From Clavulina sp. PMI_390 (taxonomy: Eukaryota > Basidiomycota > Agaricomycetes > Cantharellales > Hydnaceae), in contig WIDE01000024.1 of the NCBI GenBank assembly GCA_015039315.1, positions 298,281 through 362,280 of the forward strand: a stretch of 64,000 nt of DNA. Direction: 5' to 3'. Every line of letters begins with the position of its first letter. Positions within the stretch are counted from its first letter, which is position 1. Under the pieces are notes generated by a model. It saw only the letters and a program-made list of their open reading frames with translations, was not told where the DNA came from and ran no database searches. Made by a program: the position numbers and the translations under genes. This document shows positions 47,928-57,387 of this stretch, piece by piece.

Positions 47928-48403
47928 AACCTCCTCTGCTATTATCCCTTCATTCATCCATAGTCCGATCCGTGCCTAAAAAGCCGCTGGACAGGGTGGC
48001 GGCGAGGGGAATACATTGTGTGTTGCATTGTTCTGCTGTATTCGAGTTACCCATGATGTACCTCGTATCCTCCATTTATTCAGCAATCCATGTTTGATCC
48101 ATCCTCCTTTTTGGGGCATCGCTCCACTTACCTAGCCTTCATCCGTGTGACTGCCTACTCGAATTGCCTTCAGGTTATGTATTAGATTGAGAGGATGCTT
48201 TGGAGGCTATTCCAAGAGTAACATCATTATTGGTGTGCCTGACCCCGAGGATCCTCTTTTTAGAACTTCTCTAGATGAAATCACTTGAGCGATCAAGTGC
48301 TGGACTTGCTACCCTTCTTTTCGGAACCATACATTTGTTCGGGTGTTAGAATCCAAATAAGATTGAGCAATTGTACATGAGGTAATGTGTATGAGCGCCG
48401 CGA
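47928..48403. other. Convergent 3' intergenic region after RACK1
   Basis: About 475 bp between the stops of RACK1 (+) and the acidic-tailed orphan (-). It is taken up by 3' ends. No gene recognised. It also marks the border between the conserved core and the accessory region. Confidence 0.5.
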
Positions 48404-49207
48404 TCATTCAAACATCTCGTCGTCTTCTGGTTCGTCGTCATCGTCGCTATCATCATCTTCATCATCGTCGTTCTCATCGTCGTCCCCGCCCAGTGGCCCC
48501 TGTCGTCAACAGGGACAAAGGCTATCAGATGGTATCATGGGTAGGTCGATAGTAAGAGTACTGACCGGCTGCACCCAGTTTTGAGATAGAAAAGCTTCCG
48601 GACTATGCGGAGTCCTGACTGTATATATCGGGGGCTCAAAATGCTGCAGATTTTCCGGCAGGGGCTGCCCAAAATGGCCGAAGGTCTCAACCAGAGCACG
48701 AGGGGCGATACTGTCCGGCTCGAGGTTCGGGGACCAAATGTTACCTAACCTCATCTGAATAGATTGATCCCAGATATCAAGGCTGTTGATATAGTGCATC
48801 TTCATGCTACGAAGGGTGGTCGCAATTTTATTAGGGGGACGAATAGCACGGAGCCCAAGCATCACTACAAAGGTGAACAACCCAGAGGTGTCGTCATTCC
48901 TGTAATCTGAATACTGATGCTGATCGAATTCATGATCCTGAAGCATGGTGATTAGCTCCTTGTATGTACCACCTAAAAGCATTTCAGCATCTTGATCGGT
49001 ATGAAGAATTTGAGTAGGCATACTGGCACGTGCGTACCAACCAATGGGAGAATCTGGATCCGGTGAACGGACAGGGCGTTCCGTCGGATTCGTGCTTATA
49101 TCGTATGATATCCCCCAGTTCCCGGGCGGATTAAACACCAGGATCTGCTCTGGGATAAGGGCGGGAAGGTCAGGTTGAAAGGGGAGCTGAGCCAGTGCTT
49201 GTTCCAT
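48404..49207 (-). CDS. Orphan protein with acidic C-terminal tail
   Basis: 245 residues from two exons (49207-48566 and 48499-48404; intron 66 nt, GTCAGT...CGACAG). Start MEQALAQLPFQPDLPALIPE. The middle has a compact, folded-looking region: WYARASMPTQILHTDQDAEM, YKELITMLQDHEFDQHQY, SGLFTFVVMLGLRAIRPPNK. The second exon is almost only Asp and Glu and ends DDEMFE, a tail typical of histone- or basic-protein-binding factors. No family recognised. It is divergent from orphan family gene A (321 bp between starts). A faint likeness of SGLFTFVVMLGL to the C-terminal region of the A/B family is too weak to claim. Confidence 0.65.
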
Positions 49208-49528
49208 CGGGGAAGGAGGGAACAGAGACAACCAGTGTATGGGCTTTCTGTGCGGACAGCTTTTTCTTAAAGGTGGCCCATACTATTGGGGGAACTGCAC
49301 AGCAGGGCGAGAGTCATTCATTTTCGTTGGAACAAAAGACCACTGTTGTCTTCCAGAAGTGCTGACAGAGCAGACGTAATGGAGGAAGCTCAGTGGTTGA
49401 TTCGCGACAAAAGAGTTTGTTGTACATCTCAAGCTATCTGTGCATCGATCGCGATTGAGCATGCTCTTGCGCCCATTGAAAATGGCAGAAGTGCCATCAT
49501 TGGCCGCTTTCGCCCTCATCGTAGTCTG
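49208..49528. promoter_or_regulatory. Divergent region, acidic orphan / orphan family gene A
   Basis: 321 bp between two starts. The frame of gene A stays open upstream to an earlier ATG at 49379. A start there would add 50 residues and shorten this region to 171 bp. The downstream ATG is preferred by comparison with gene B. Confidence 0.4.
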
Positions 49529-50569
49529 ATGTCAAATTTTACACGCACAGAGCGCGTCTTCCTGGACAGCCGAAGTGTTTCAGGGAGCACATACGACGAA
49601 GTTATCGACAAGCTTGTTTGCTATTTTCGGTTCCACACTGAGGCTACCAGAGTGCTCAGCGGCGACATCACCAGAGCTCGCACGATATACACCAGTCTCC
49701 GTACCAATACCCCTACACATCTCCATTTCACGGATCAGAAAAGATTCCACATACATTCTCAATTTGGTGATCCAGATGGGACGGAAAGGAGCGTAAAACC
49801 CCTGTTAGTTCATCTGAAACGTCTTGATGAGTATCTGTTTGCGACAAGCCAAGAGAGGCATTCCTTCGAGGGGTAAGTGAATCTCACTCGACCATAACAT
49901 GGTTAGGCCCAAATCTATTGAAGGGAGTTTGTGGCATCAGTTTACGCTACCAATGCCGCAATTCTTCTCCAAGAATACGTTGTGCTACCCAAATTATCCA
50001 TGACGCCAAGACTGCTGAGTATATTTAATCGCCGGAAGGCATACCTGTGAGCGTTGCTCGCCACTCAAGTTCTTTCTTCTATCACTCTGACGGGGCAGCC
50101 ATCATACAGGCATCGCAAGATGATGGATGAACATTTTGGGAGTCGACCTCGATCGAGTCCATCTGCGCATCCGCGCGTCCGTCTTACGGCAGAGGAGCTC
50201 TTCCCAGCCGAAAGAAGTAACACCATGTTACCAACTCCTCGCCTGACCCATGATGACGGGGTGGGGACGAGCGCCGGTAATCTCAGACTACGTATCAGCA
50301 GAGCACAAGCGCTGGAGATCCTGCGGGATCTTACGGGGCTACCAGCTCGACGATTCATGACGATGCGGACGATGGACTTCGATCCAGCGAGCGGGGGTGA
50401 GGATCCTGAAGCCGAATCTTGGAGAGTAGGAGCCATCAACTTCCACCAGTCCCGCGCGTTTGAGATGGCGTATACCGTAATTTTTGGTTTCGCGCCAAAC
50501 CATCCAGTCACTCTCAATGGGCAGCAGATGATTGACCTGATGGAGAACAGTTCCGTCTCGACAAGTTAG
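49529..50569 (+). CDS. Orphan family protein A
   Basis: 308 residues, three exons (49529-49872, 49924-50046, 50110-50569), total 927 nt in frame. Start MSNFTRTERVFLDSRSVSGS. Shared with gene B: SGxTxxE at the N-terminus, then ARV-type and DITRARTIY (B: DPTRARLLL); a middle exon AxxAAILLQEYVVLPKLS (B: ATILVNEYWVLRPLK) of exactly 123 nt in both; and a C-terminal SWRVGAINFH...FEMAYTVIFGF...MIDLME (B: KWRLASLNFP...MYEIEFMAM...LIDNLM). Both introns have the same positions and phase (phase 2). No known domain, signal peptide or membrane helix is seen. An upstream in-frame ATG at 49379 is possible. Function unknown. Confidence 0.7.
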
Positions 50570-50756
50570 GTCAGATAGTATATGTAGTACATTTGCTGCT
50601 AGCTTCATGATCCAGAGACCAACCGTGTTCGCTTCGCTGGTGTTGGGACATTGTTCTGTTCTGTTCTGTTCCCTTGCTTTGGTATTTGTTTCAGTTGATA
50701 TCTGGTATCCTGCTTTGACATATTTACGCGTATTGAGGATCAACCACCCATCCGTC

Positions 50757-51975
50757 ATGCCTCCTACTCGAAGACTTTCATCTAAAGATCTCCAATTATT
50801 GCAAACGAAAGTTCAGCCGTCCGGCAAGACTATTGAGGAGCTTGCGATCCAGATGACGCGGTATTCTCAAGTTTCAAACACAGGCGCGAGGGTCATGCGG
50901 TCAGACCCCACCAGAGCACGGCTGCTGCTCGAAACTATCAAAGACCCAAACACAAAACCTCAAAGCATCCGAATTATCGAGCATGTTCACGCGTACAATT
51001 ATACACGAGACCAACTACGGACCAAAATTGCCCAAATGGATCGGTATCTGGAGAGTGACCCTGTGACGTTCGAGGAGTATGTAAATTTCCTTTTTCCATT
51101 AGCAAACCTTGAAGATTAGTATGTGACCATGCCCTTTAGCCATTTTTTGCAAAACTTCGTCGCGACACAAGCCACCATTCTCGTCAACGAATACTGGGTT
51201 CTGCGTCCCCTGAAGAACATGCCATCCAAGCTATCAGCGTGGCGAAAACGTTACACGGAACTGTGAGTTTTTCGCTCAATATGCGTCTTTACTGCGGGTT
51301 CTGAGATGCTGGGACAGAAATCGACTGCTCCCAAAAGATACCCCCGCAGATTCTTTCGCGTACACCAAAGACTTAGAGCTTCCCATATCTGCGAGTGATG
51401 ATCAGAGTCCAACTTCACTCCTCGATGAAGCCCTATGCTCGTACCATTTAGCGGCAGCTCTAGACTCTCCCAATGTGGATCTGAGTGGTGATGAAACCAC
51501 ACAACTGCTCTTGACAACACCCACTATTGGGTCTTCGCAAGCCTTACTACCTTCAGAAATGAAGAAAGCATCTGGATCCCCCGGAACCTCAAGTCCAAGA
51601 TCGCCTAAACCAGCAAAAAAAGAAGGTGTAAGCCAACGACCCAAGGAAGACCAGAAGCCAAGTCACTTTACAGACCCCAGTCCCCCGCTTCTCACTCGAG
51701 AACAGGCCGCGCAGCTATCAAATGACCCCCTCAAGCTCGCTTCTCTGATCCTTTTGAGTCCAGAGCACATCACCTCCGACGATGACAACTCGGAGCTTGA
51801 ACAAGGGAAGTGGCGCCTTGCAAGCTTGAATTTCCCCGGCGCAGGAGCTGAGAAAGCTATGTACGAGATAGAGTTTATGGCAATGCCAGGGTGCCTGGTG
51901 CCAATACATAACAAGGCCGAACTGATTGATAACCTCATGGCTAGCTACATTTTTGGTGGTGAAACGTCAGCATGA
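50757..51975 (+). CDS. Orphan family protein B
   Basis: 366 residues, three exons (50757-51076, 51140-51262, 51318-51975), total 1,101 nt in frame. Start MPPTRRLSSKDLQLLQTKVQ. Helical N-terminal half: PSGKTIEELAIQMTRYSQVS, DPTRARLLLETIKDP, YTRDQLRTKIAQMDRYLES. The middle exon reads FLQNFVATQATILVNEYWVL. A disordered Ser/Pro/Lys-rich linker follows, then a compact C-terminal module: KWRLASLNFPGAGAEKAMYE, IEFMAMPGCLVPIHNKAELI, DNLMASYIFGG. It is a diverged tandem paralogue of gene A, 187 bp downstream of it, with identical intron phases. A third, broken copy of the C-terminal module lies at about 56655-56822. It converges on MFS transporter 1. Function unknown. Confidence 0.72.
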
Positions 51976-52356
51976 ATGTCGATTCACAATTCTACATCAT
52001 GCAGTTCTATGTGCATTCGAGACTTCTTCTACAAAGCAATAGGCTCTCCTGTATTGTGTGTTGTAGGTAGAAGCACACGCTTCGTTAGACTTTGGAGACT
52101 GTTGCCAGTGTGAGCCCAATAAAAATGAACAATGTCATCAAATGCTGATGAAGTGGCGTAGAGAGAGTTTCGATCGCGAGGGGAATAGACGTGCTTTGAT
52201 TATGTACGTATAGCATCACATGTGAACTTGCATTGTTAGTAGCTTGAGATATTAGATTTGACCGGGTTTTCACCAAAAACGACTGCCACCCACGACGCAG
52301 AAGAGAGCGCTAACTATGATAGCAAACCAGAGACCATGTATAGTAATTTTTTTTTT
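51976..52356. other. Convergent 3' intergenic region
   Basis: About 380 bp between the stops of orphan gene B (+) and MFS transporter 1 (-). It ends in an oligo-T run directly at the transporter stop. No gene seen. Confidence 0.5.
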
Positions 52357-54818
52357 TTACAAAACATACCGATATCCACTCCAAAGGTCACCCTTCTCCC
52401 TCCGTGCCTCATCCACCGTTTCATACGTCCCACCAGGGTACTTACTCTCGATCTCACTGTCTGCCATGATGTCCTTTCCGCCAGGGAGATCTGCGAGGAT
52501 GCGTTCATCCCTCAGGCCCGCGTCGCGGGCCTTGTTCTCGCGGTCGAGTTTATAGATGAAGACCATGGAAGCGACGAACCCTGTCACCGTATAAGAGAGG
52601 ACTAGAGAGTGCCCAGGGCGGTACCAGGGAGCGTAAGCAGCCCGATACTATGAGAAAAATCGGATGCACGGATCACGGCCATCAGTGGGATGTGTTCTTT
52701 CTTCCTATCGGCGTCATGACTCACAACATTGACCATAGCTGGAGCATTGAGATTCGCCTTGACAGTCAGAACCCACAAAAAGTTCAGCATGTAGCATGTC
52801 AAAGGCCTGTAAATCACTCACAAACCTAATCGAAGCAAGCCATCAGCATTGACCTGATTGATATGACATCAGAAAAGAGAATAAACTCACCCGATCATCA
52901 TTGCTATAGACACTGCACGCTTATAAGACCCTTCCACATTATTACTTAGCCAGGTGCTAGAGGAGTTGTGGGTCAACGGAGAGTCGACTCTCAGCTACAA
53001 AGTACCTACATTGTATTAGCTGTCACCATGCCAAATGTCAGTGAGCATGTAGAAGAATGGAGGTAGTGAGTTCCGTTGAATCAGCTAGGAATACTAAGAA
53101 GTCAACATACGGATGATAGCACTATTCCCAATGGTGGCCAAGTAGACGGCAAAATACGATAATTTTGCATCCCTTGAAATAATCAAGATCACATATCCGG
53201 TAATGGCAATGGAGAACAGCACCCTTTGCAGAAACTCAACTCAGCACTGCAGGCAAAGGCAACAGATTTGACGAGAGCTTACAAGTTGTATAAACCTCTG
53301 CGACCGGTACGATCTGCCATATACCCGACAGCGATCGAGGCGATCGTGCTGAAAAAGGAAGGGGGGACAGACATCAGGTTGGCAGGTGTTGCTTTATAGC
53401 CGAGTTTGCTGATGATAGTGGGCGAGAAGAGGGCATTGCTGTATACGGGTACCTCGCTGAAGAGCCATCCGATCATCATGACAAATACCAGGTTAAAATC
53501 AACTCTGCTTGTAATGAGTGGAATAGTAAGTCAACTTACGCTCCCGCAAAGCAAAGCACTAGCGGAATATTAGCGACGTTCATGTGGCGGGCAGGATAAC
53601 AGTACTCACTGCCGAACCAAGTCTTCCAGTCTTTCATGGCCGCCCACACATGATGACGTGATAGCTTTTCAGCTCCTCCTGCGCTTCGCTGATTATCCGC
53701 TTGAAGTCTAGCAATCACAAATGCGCCTAATAAAGTCCACATTATTCATCAGTTTTTGCAAGCGTCTTGTAAAAGATGAGGCTCCATACGTTCGTCTTCC
53801 GTGAGGAACTAAAGGGAAAGAGTGAGATCACTGATCTCAGAGATCGAATCGTGTGCATTTGTTTTCGTACCTTGGCATCCTCAGGGAAATCTTGGATCAT
53901 CCAGTATGACGCAAACCCCGCGACCACAGTCATTAGCCCTTCAACAATGAAAATCCCTGTCCATAAGCACACCCAAGAGTTCTTAGTCAGTATTACGGCC
54001 AGGTAAGAGGTAGACGAGGGCTACGAGCGACTCACATGCCCACCCTGGCTTTCCGCCAACCCCGTGAAGATTGGACAGCGCTGCCGCAAGAAGACCACCA
54101 AAGGCAGCGGCTAGAGTGGCAGCGGAGAAGAACACGGCGACACGAACCCCGAGTTCGCGACGTTTGTACCAGCATGAAAGATAATAATTGATTCCTGGAA
54201 ATAGACCCGCCTCGGCGGCGCCAAGGAACCAGCGTACCGCTGTTAGGTTGAATAACCAAATGAGTATTGTAAGCAAGGAGAAGGGTTTTAATACGATTGG
54301 TCAACGCACCTAAGAGTCCCGATGAGTTGTGCACTAATCCTTGTGTGACCATGACGGCTCCCCATACTACCATGATTATGCTAAACCACACGTATGGCTT
54401 CAGGCGTTTCACTACAAGATTCGAAGGAATCTATAGGTAGGAAAACATCAGAAGTGGAGGTTCATTGAGTTCTGAATGAGACTAAGGTACTGTCCTGATC
54501 ACTAACCTCAAAAGCAGCATATGCGAAGAAGAATATCGACAAGGCCCAGAGGTAGTTCTGGTCTGTCAAGTGGAGATCCTTCCGCATACCATACAAGCTC
54601 GCATTCCCAATGCTCGAACGGTCCAAGAACGATAGAAGGAACAACAGAGTCAACCATGGGATCAAGGCGATGTCAATCTTTCGTAAGAGTTTGCGCTCGG
54701 CATCGGGCGAAAACTTGGTAAGGATTGAAGCAGACCCGGCGTCGGATGTACGTGTTTGGGGGGCATCGAAGGATTCTCCCCCGAAGCTTGCCTTCTCGAG
54801 AACAGTGTCTGCGCTCAT
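52357..54818 (-). CDS. MFS transporter, Dal5/allantoate-permease type, copy 1
   Basis: About 500 residues, around ten short introns. Start MSADTVLEKASFGGESFDAP. The N-terminal family signature is KIDIALIPWLTLLFLLSFLD then RSSIGNASLYGMRKDLHLTD. Then KRLKPYVWFSIIMVVWGAVM, RWFLGAAEAGLFPGINYYLS, CWYKRRELGVRVAVFFSAAT and AFGGLLAAALSNLHGVGGKP, the classical anion:cation symporter block; later VPVYSNALFSPTIISKLGYK and VGYMADRTGRRG. The cytosolic tail ends GDLWSGYRYVL. Relatives in yeasts carry allantoate, nicotinate, biotin or pantothenate by proton symport; the substrate here is open. One intron near 53490-53540 has two usable 3' sites (see findings). Nearly identical in plan to the two copies downstream. 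Confidence 0.88.
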
Positions 54819-54839
54819 TGAACTGATTTTCTCGTGTAG

Positions 54840-56015
54840 CACTGAGGGCGTGAATAAGACAAAACTTAGCGAGCCAGAGGGAAGCCTGGGGAGGGGGACT
54901 CAGAGGCTAAGGGAGAAGAGTGTGTTATCGCTGGTATTTAGCAGACGGGCTTCAATAGCGGTAGATGACCCGAGAGATAACATGAAACTGCTAGGATGTA
55001 AAATATTTTGGTTACCGCAGTTCGAGGCTCTCCGGAATCTGCGCACCTCGGTCCGTCCCTATCGCTCGTTTGGAGGGCAAGAGACCGCATCTTTTTGAAC
55101 TGAGAGTGACCAGGAGCAATAATTGATTAGGGTGTGTGATACAGTGCTGGAGGGGATCCGAAAAGTGCGAATGAAGCCTCAGATCTGCTGGTAAGGGGTT
55201 CGGTCAGTCATTTCGGTGGCTGACGTGCTTGCAAGTCGATCACCGCTTCCACCGTTATGGAAAGGATTTTCCACAACAACGGAGAGCGGCATTCCCTCCG
55301 CAGTGTTTAAACCATTTGAGAAGCGAGATATGACCAGAGTTACATAATGGAGACTTCGAGCAGAGATGACAGTGGCATGCCGATGGCTTAACGCGCGAAT
55401 GAGTCCCCACTACAGGGTTCCATGGTCACTTCTCCAACTATCCATCATACTTATATAACTAGATGAGATTAAGAGTGTCAACCTATCTAAATCTGATAGG
55501 CGCTGAAAAAATCGCTCCTACAGCCAGAGCAGGTGGACGCAAGCAGACTCTGTTCGGTTTCGCCAGAGCGAGTATCAGTGTTTATTTCTGTTTGGGCAAA
55601 ATGGCCCGACACTGTGCCGCGGCGCCGGAGAGATTGTTACTTTGTGCAGGTAAATTAAACGCCACAGATCTCCACTCCTCCAGAGATGCCAAGTTTGTAC
55701 TGCATGGCAAATTTATAATACCGGTGGGAAGCACGCTATATCTCCATCATTTTTCTAGTATCTCGAAGACTAGGTGGTGCCAGAATGCCGATTTCAATGG
55801 AGGGCAAGGGAGGCATAGATTCTTTGAGACCCCAAGCGGCAGTGGCATCTCAGATAGTGAGTTTTGGAATAGCCCAAGGCGAGGCCCGCAAGACGTCAAC
55901 GCTCCTCCCCTTTGACTTAGAAGTAGAGCTGAGGCTCGAGGCTTCGCGCAGGGCTGATTGCTTTGGGTTGTTTGCGCAAATCATTTGCCTAAATTGAATT
56001 GACGATCATGATCCT
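54840..56015. repeat. Upstream duplicate region of MFS copy 1
   Basis: About 1.2 kb of non-coding DNA upstream of MFS copy 1. It is recognisably homologous to 59885-61085 upstream of MFS copy 2, in the same orientation. Shared blocks include GGTATTTAGCAGAC with TTCAATAGCGGTAG, GATTAGGGTG, GCGAATGAAG, TCAGATCTGCTGG, GCTTCCACCGTTATG, GGATTTTCCACAA, CGACACTGTGCCGCG-like and CTTTGGTTTGTTTG-like strings. It extends the gene duplication into the promoter. It contains no convincing coding frame. Confidence 0.75.
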
Positions 56016-56654
56016 CGCCCTCCACATATCCCTACTGTGATCAGCAAGGCTTACTGAAAACAGTTTTGGATACCTAGAGAGCGGGGGAACACGTATGACG
56101 GATCTCCTCCTTTGGGGGACAACCTGATGGTCCGATATTAAAGCTGGGGCGCAAAGTTTGTCCACGCCGATCTCTCATAGAGCGACCACACTTGACATCT
56201 ACCAACCTCTGTATTCGCCCTTCAAGCGGCCATCAAAATGAACGCATTGGCCCCTGTGATGATACACCTGATGTACTGGCCACCATAATTGACTGAGCCT
56301 TTGAAGTATTAGACGAGACCCCTGAGATATCAAGACAGTAAGTATATGCTTGCCTGACGAATTAGAGCATCTTTGGGTGGTGTCCTGTAGCTATGAAATT
56401 CATATACTCTATTTATACAGACCTCTTTAATAGCGCTCTCGTAACTCTGACGTTCTTCACGTTCCATAGTTCTGAGGCACTAGAAGAGCGCACGTCTCCC
56501 ATCAATGAAAAGGCAAAACGGTGCCTCTTAACACGCTGATTACTTTGGACTTCCCAGATCCTCAGATTCTGTTGAATGTCTCGCTCGCTCTTGTAGGCAT
56601 TATTACGTAGATGATATGATGAGAGGAATGATATACCTTGGAGGAATGTCCATC
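56016..56654. other. Intergenic DNA left of the orphan-family relic
   Basis: About 640 bp without a recognisable gene. It may contain decayed upstream parts of the relic copy, but I could not align any with confidence. Confidence 0.35.
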
Positions 56655-56822
56655 GCACTGAAAAATGGGATGGAAGCCAGTTAGCATTACATGGGAACTG
56701 GCAGAGCTACTTAAGAGATCGAGTGTATGGCGATGCTCAGATGCTTGATGCCATCATCGAGCAGGGATGAGCTGGTTGATAAGCTCATGGTGAGTTATGT
56801 TATCAATGAAGAAAAGAAATGA
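56655..56822 (+). pseudogene. Broken third copy of the orphan A/B family (C-terminal module)
   Basis: The frame ending at TGA 56820-56822 reads EIECMAMLRCLMPSSSRDEL, then VDKLMVSYVINEEKK. It aligns with gene B EIEFMAMPGCLVPIHNKAEL, then IDNLMASYIFGG. Just before it, the codon matching a tyrosine of gene B is TAA. Further left WKPVSIT matches WRLASLN in a different frame. So at least one stop and one frameshift separate it from a working gene, and the exons for the N-terminal half are not found. It sits 565 bp from the stop of MFS copy 2, mirroring gene B and MFS copy 1. Confidence 0.7.
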
Positions 56823-57387
56823 ACTTCGCAAACTCCACAAGCCGCTCAGCCGGCTCTAACAGGTATGTTGCAACATACACGATATGCAAGCTAGCTGCGC
56901 TGCCGTATTAGTCGAGATGCCAGATAGTCATGTAAGCAATTCAGGCTGACCCTGTGTAGAGGTCGCAAGTTATACAATAACATGCCTCTGCAGCTGGTGT
57001 GTGAGCCATCTTCCAAAACAGATTGTCAACCTACAGCTGAGATTCCAGTCATCTTTATATTGTGTGGCTCAACAAGGGACTTCAGATTGATTCCTCATGT
57101 CCGACCTCAGCACTGACACACTGGGGGACGTGAGAGGTTGCTTGACCTCAACTGCTCGTTCGCGATAGCTCTAAGACAACTTTCTGAATTTACATTTGTA
57201 CAAACTGCGTGAACTCAAAAGTAGGGATTTACAACATATCAGGCGTATTGAAACAGTTCGTGAAGTAGCTTTGAACAACCATATCCTCGTGTGTATCCTC
57301 CAAGGAGGTACACCACGCCCAGCACTGAAATCGCTACGTAGTAATGAGCCAGTAGGAGGTGATAGAAGAGGCTTGTTTGGCAATCAA
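56823..57387. other. Intergenic DNA between the relic and MFS copy 2
   Basis: About 565 bp with the 3' end of MFS copy 2. No gene seen. Confidence 0.45.

Noticed and set aside
48566..49207. Homology of the acidic-tailed orphan with orphan family A/B
   Set aside because: A faint match (SGLFTFVVMLGL to AFEMAYTVIFGF) does not extend, and the intron structure differs.
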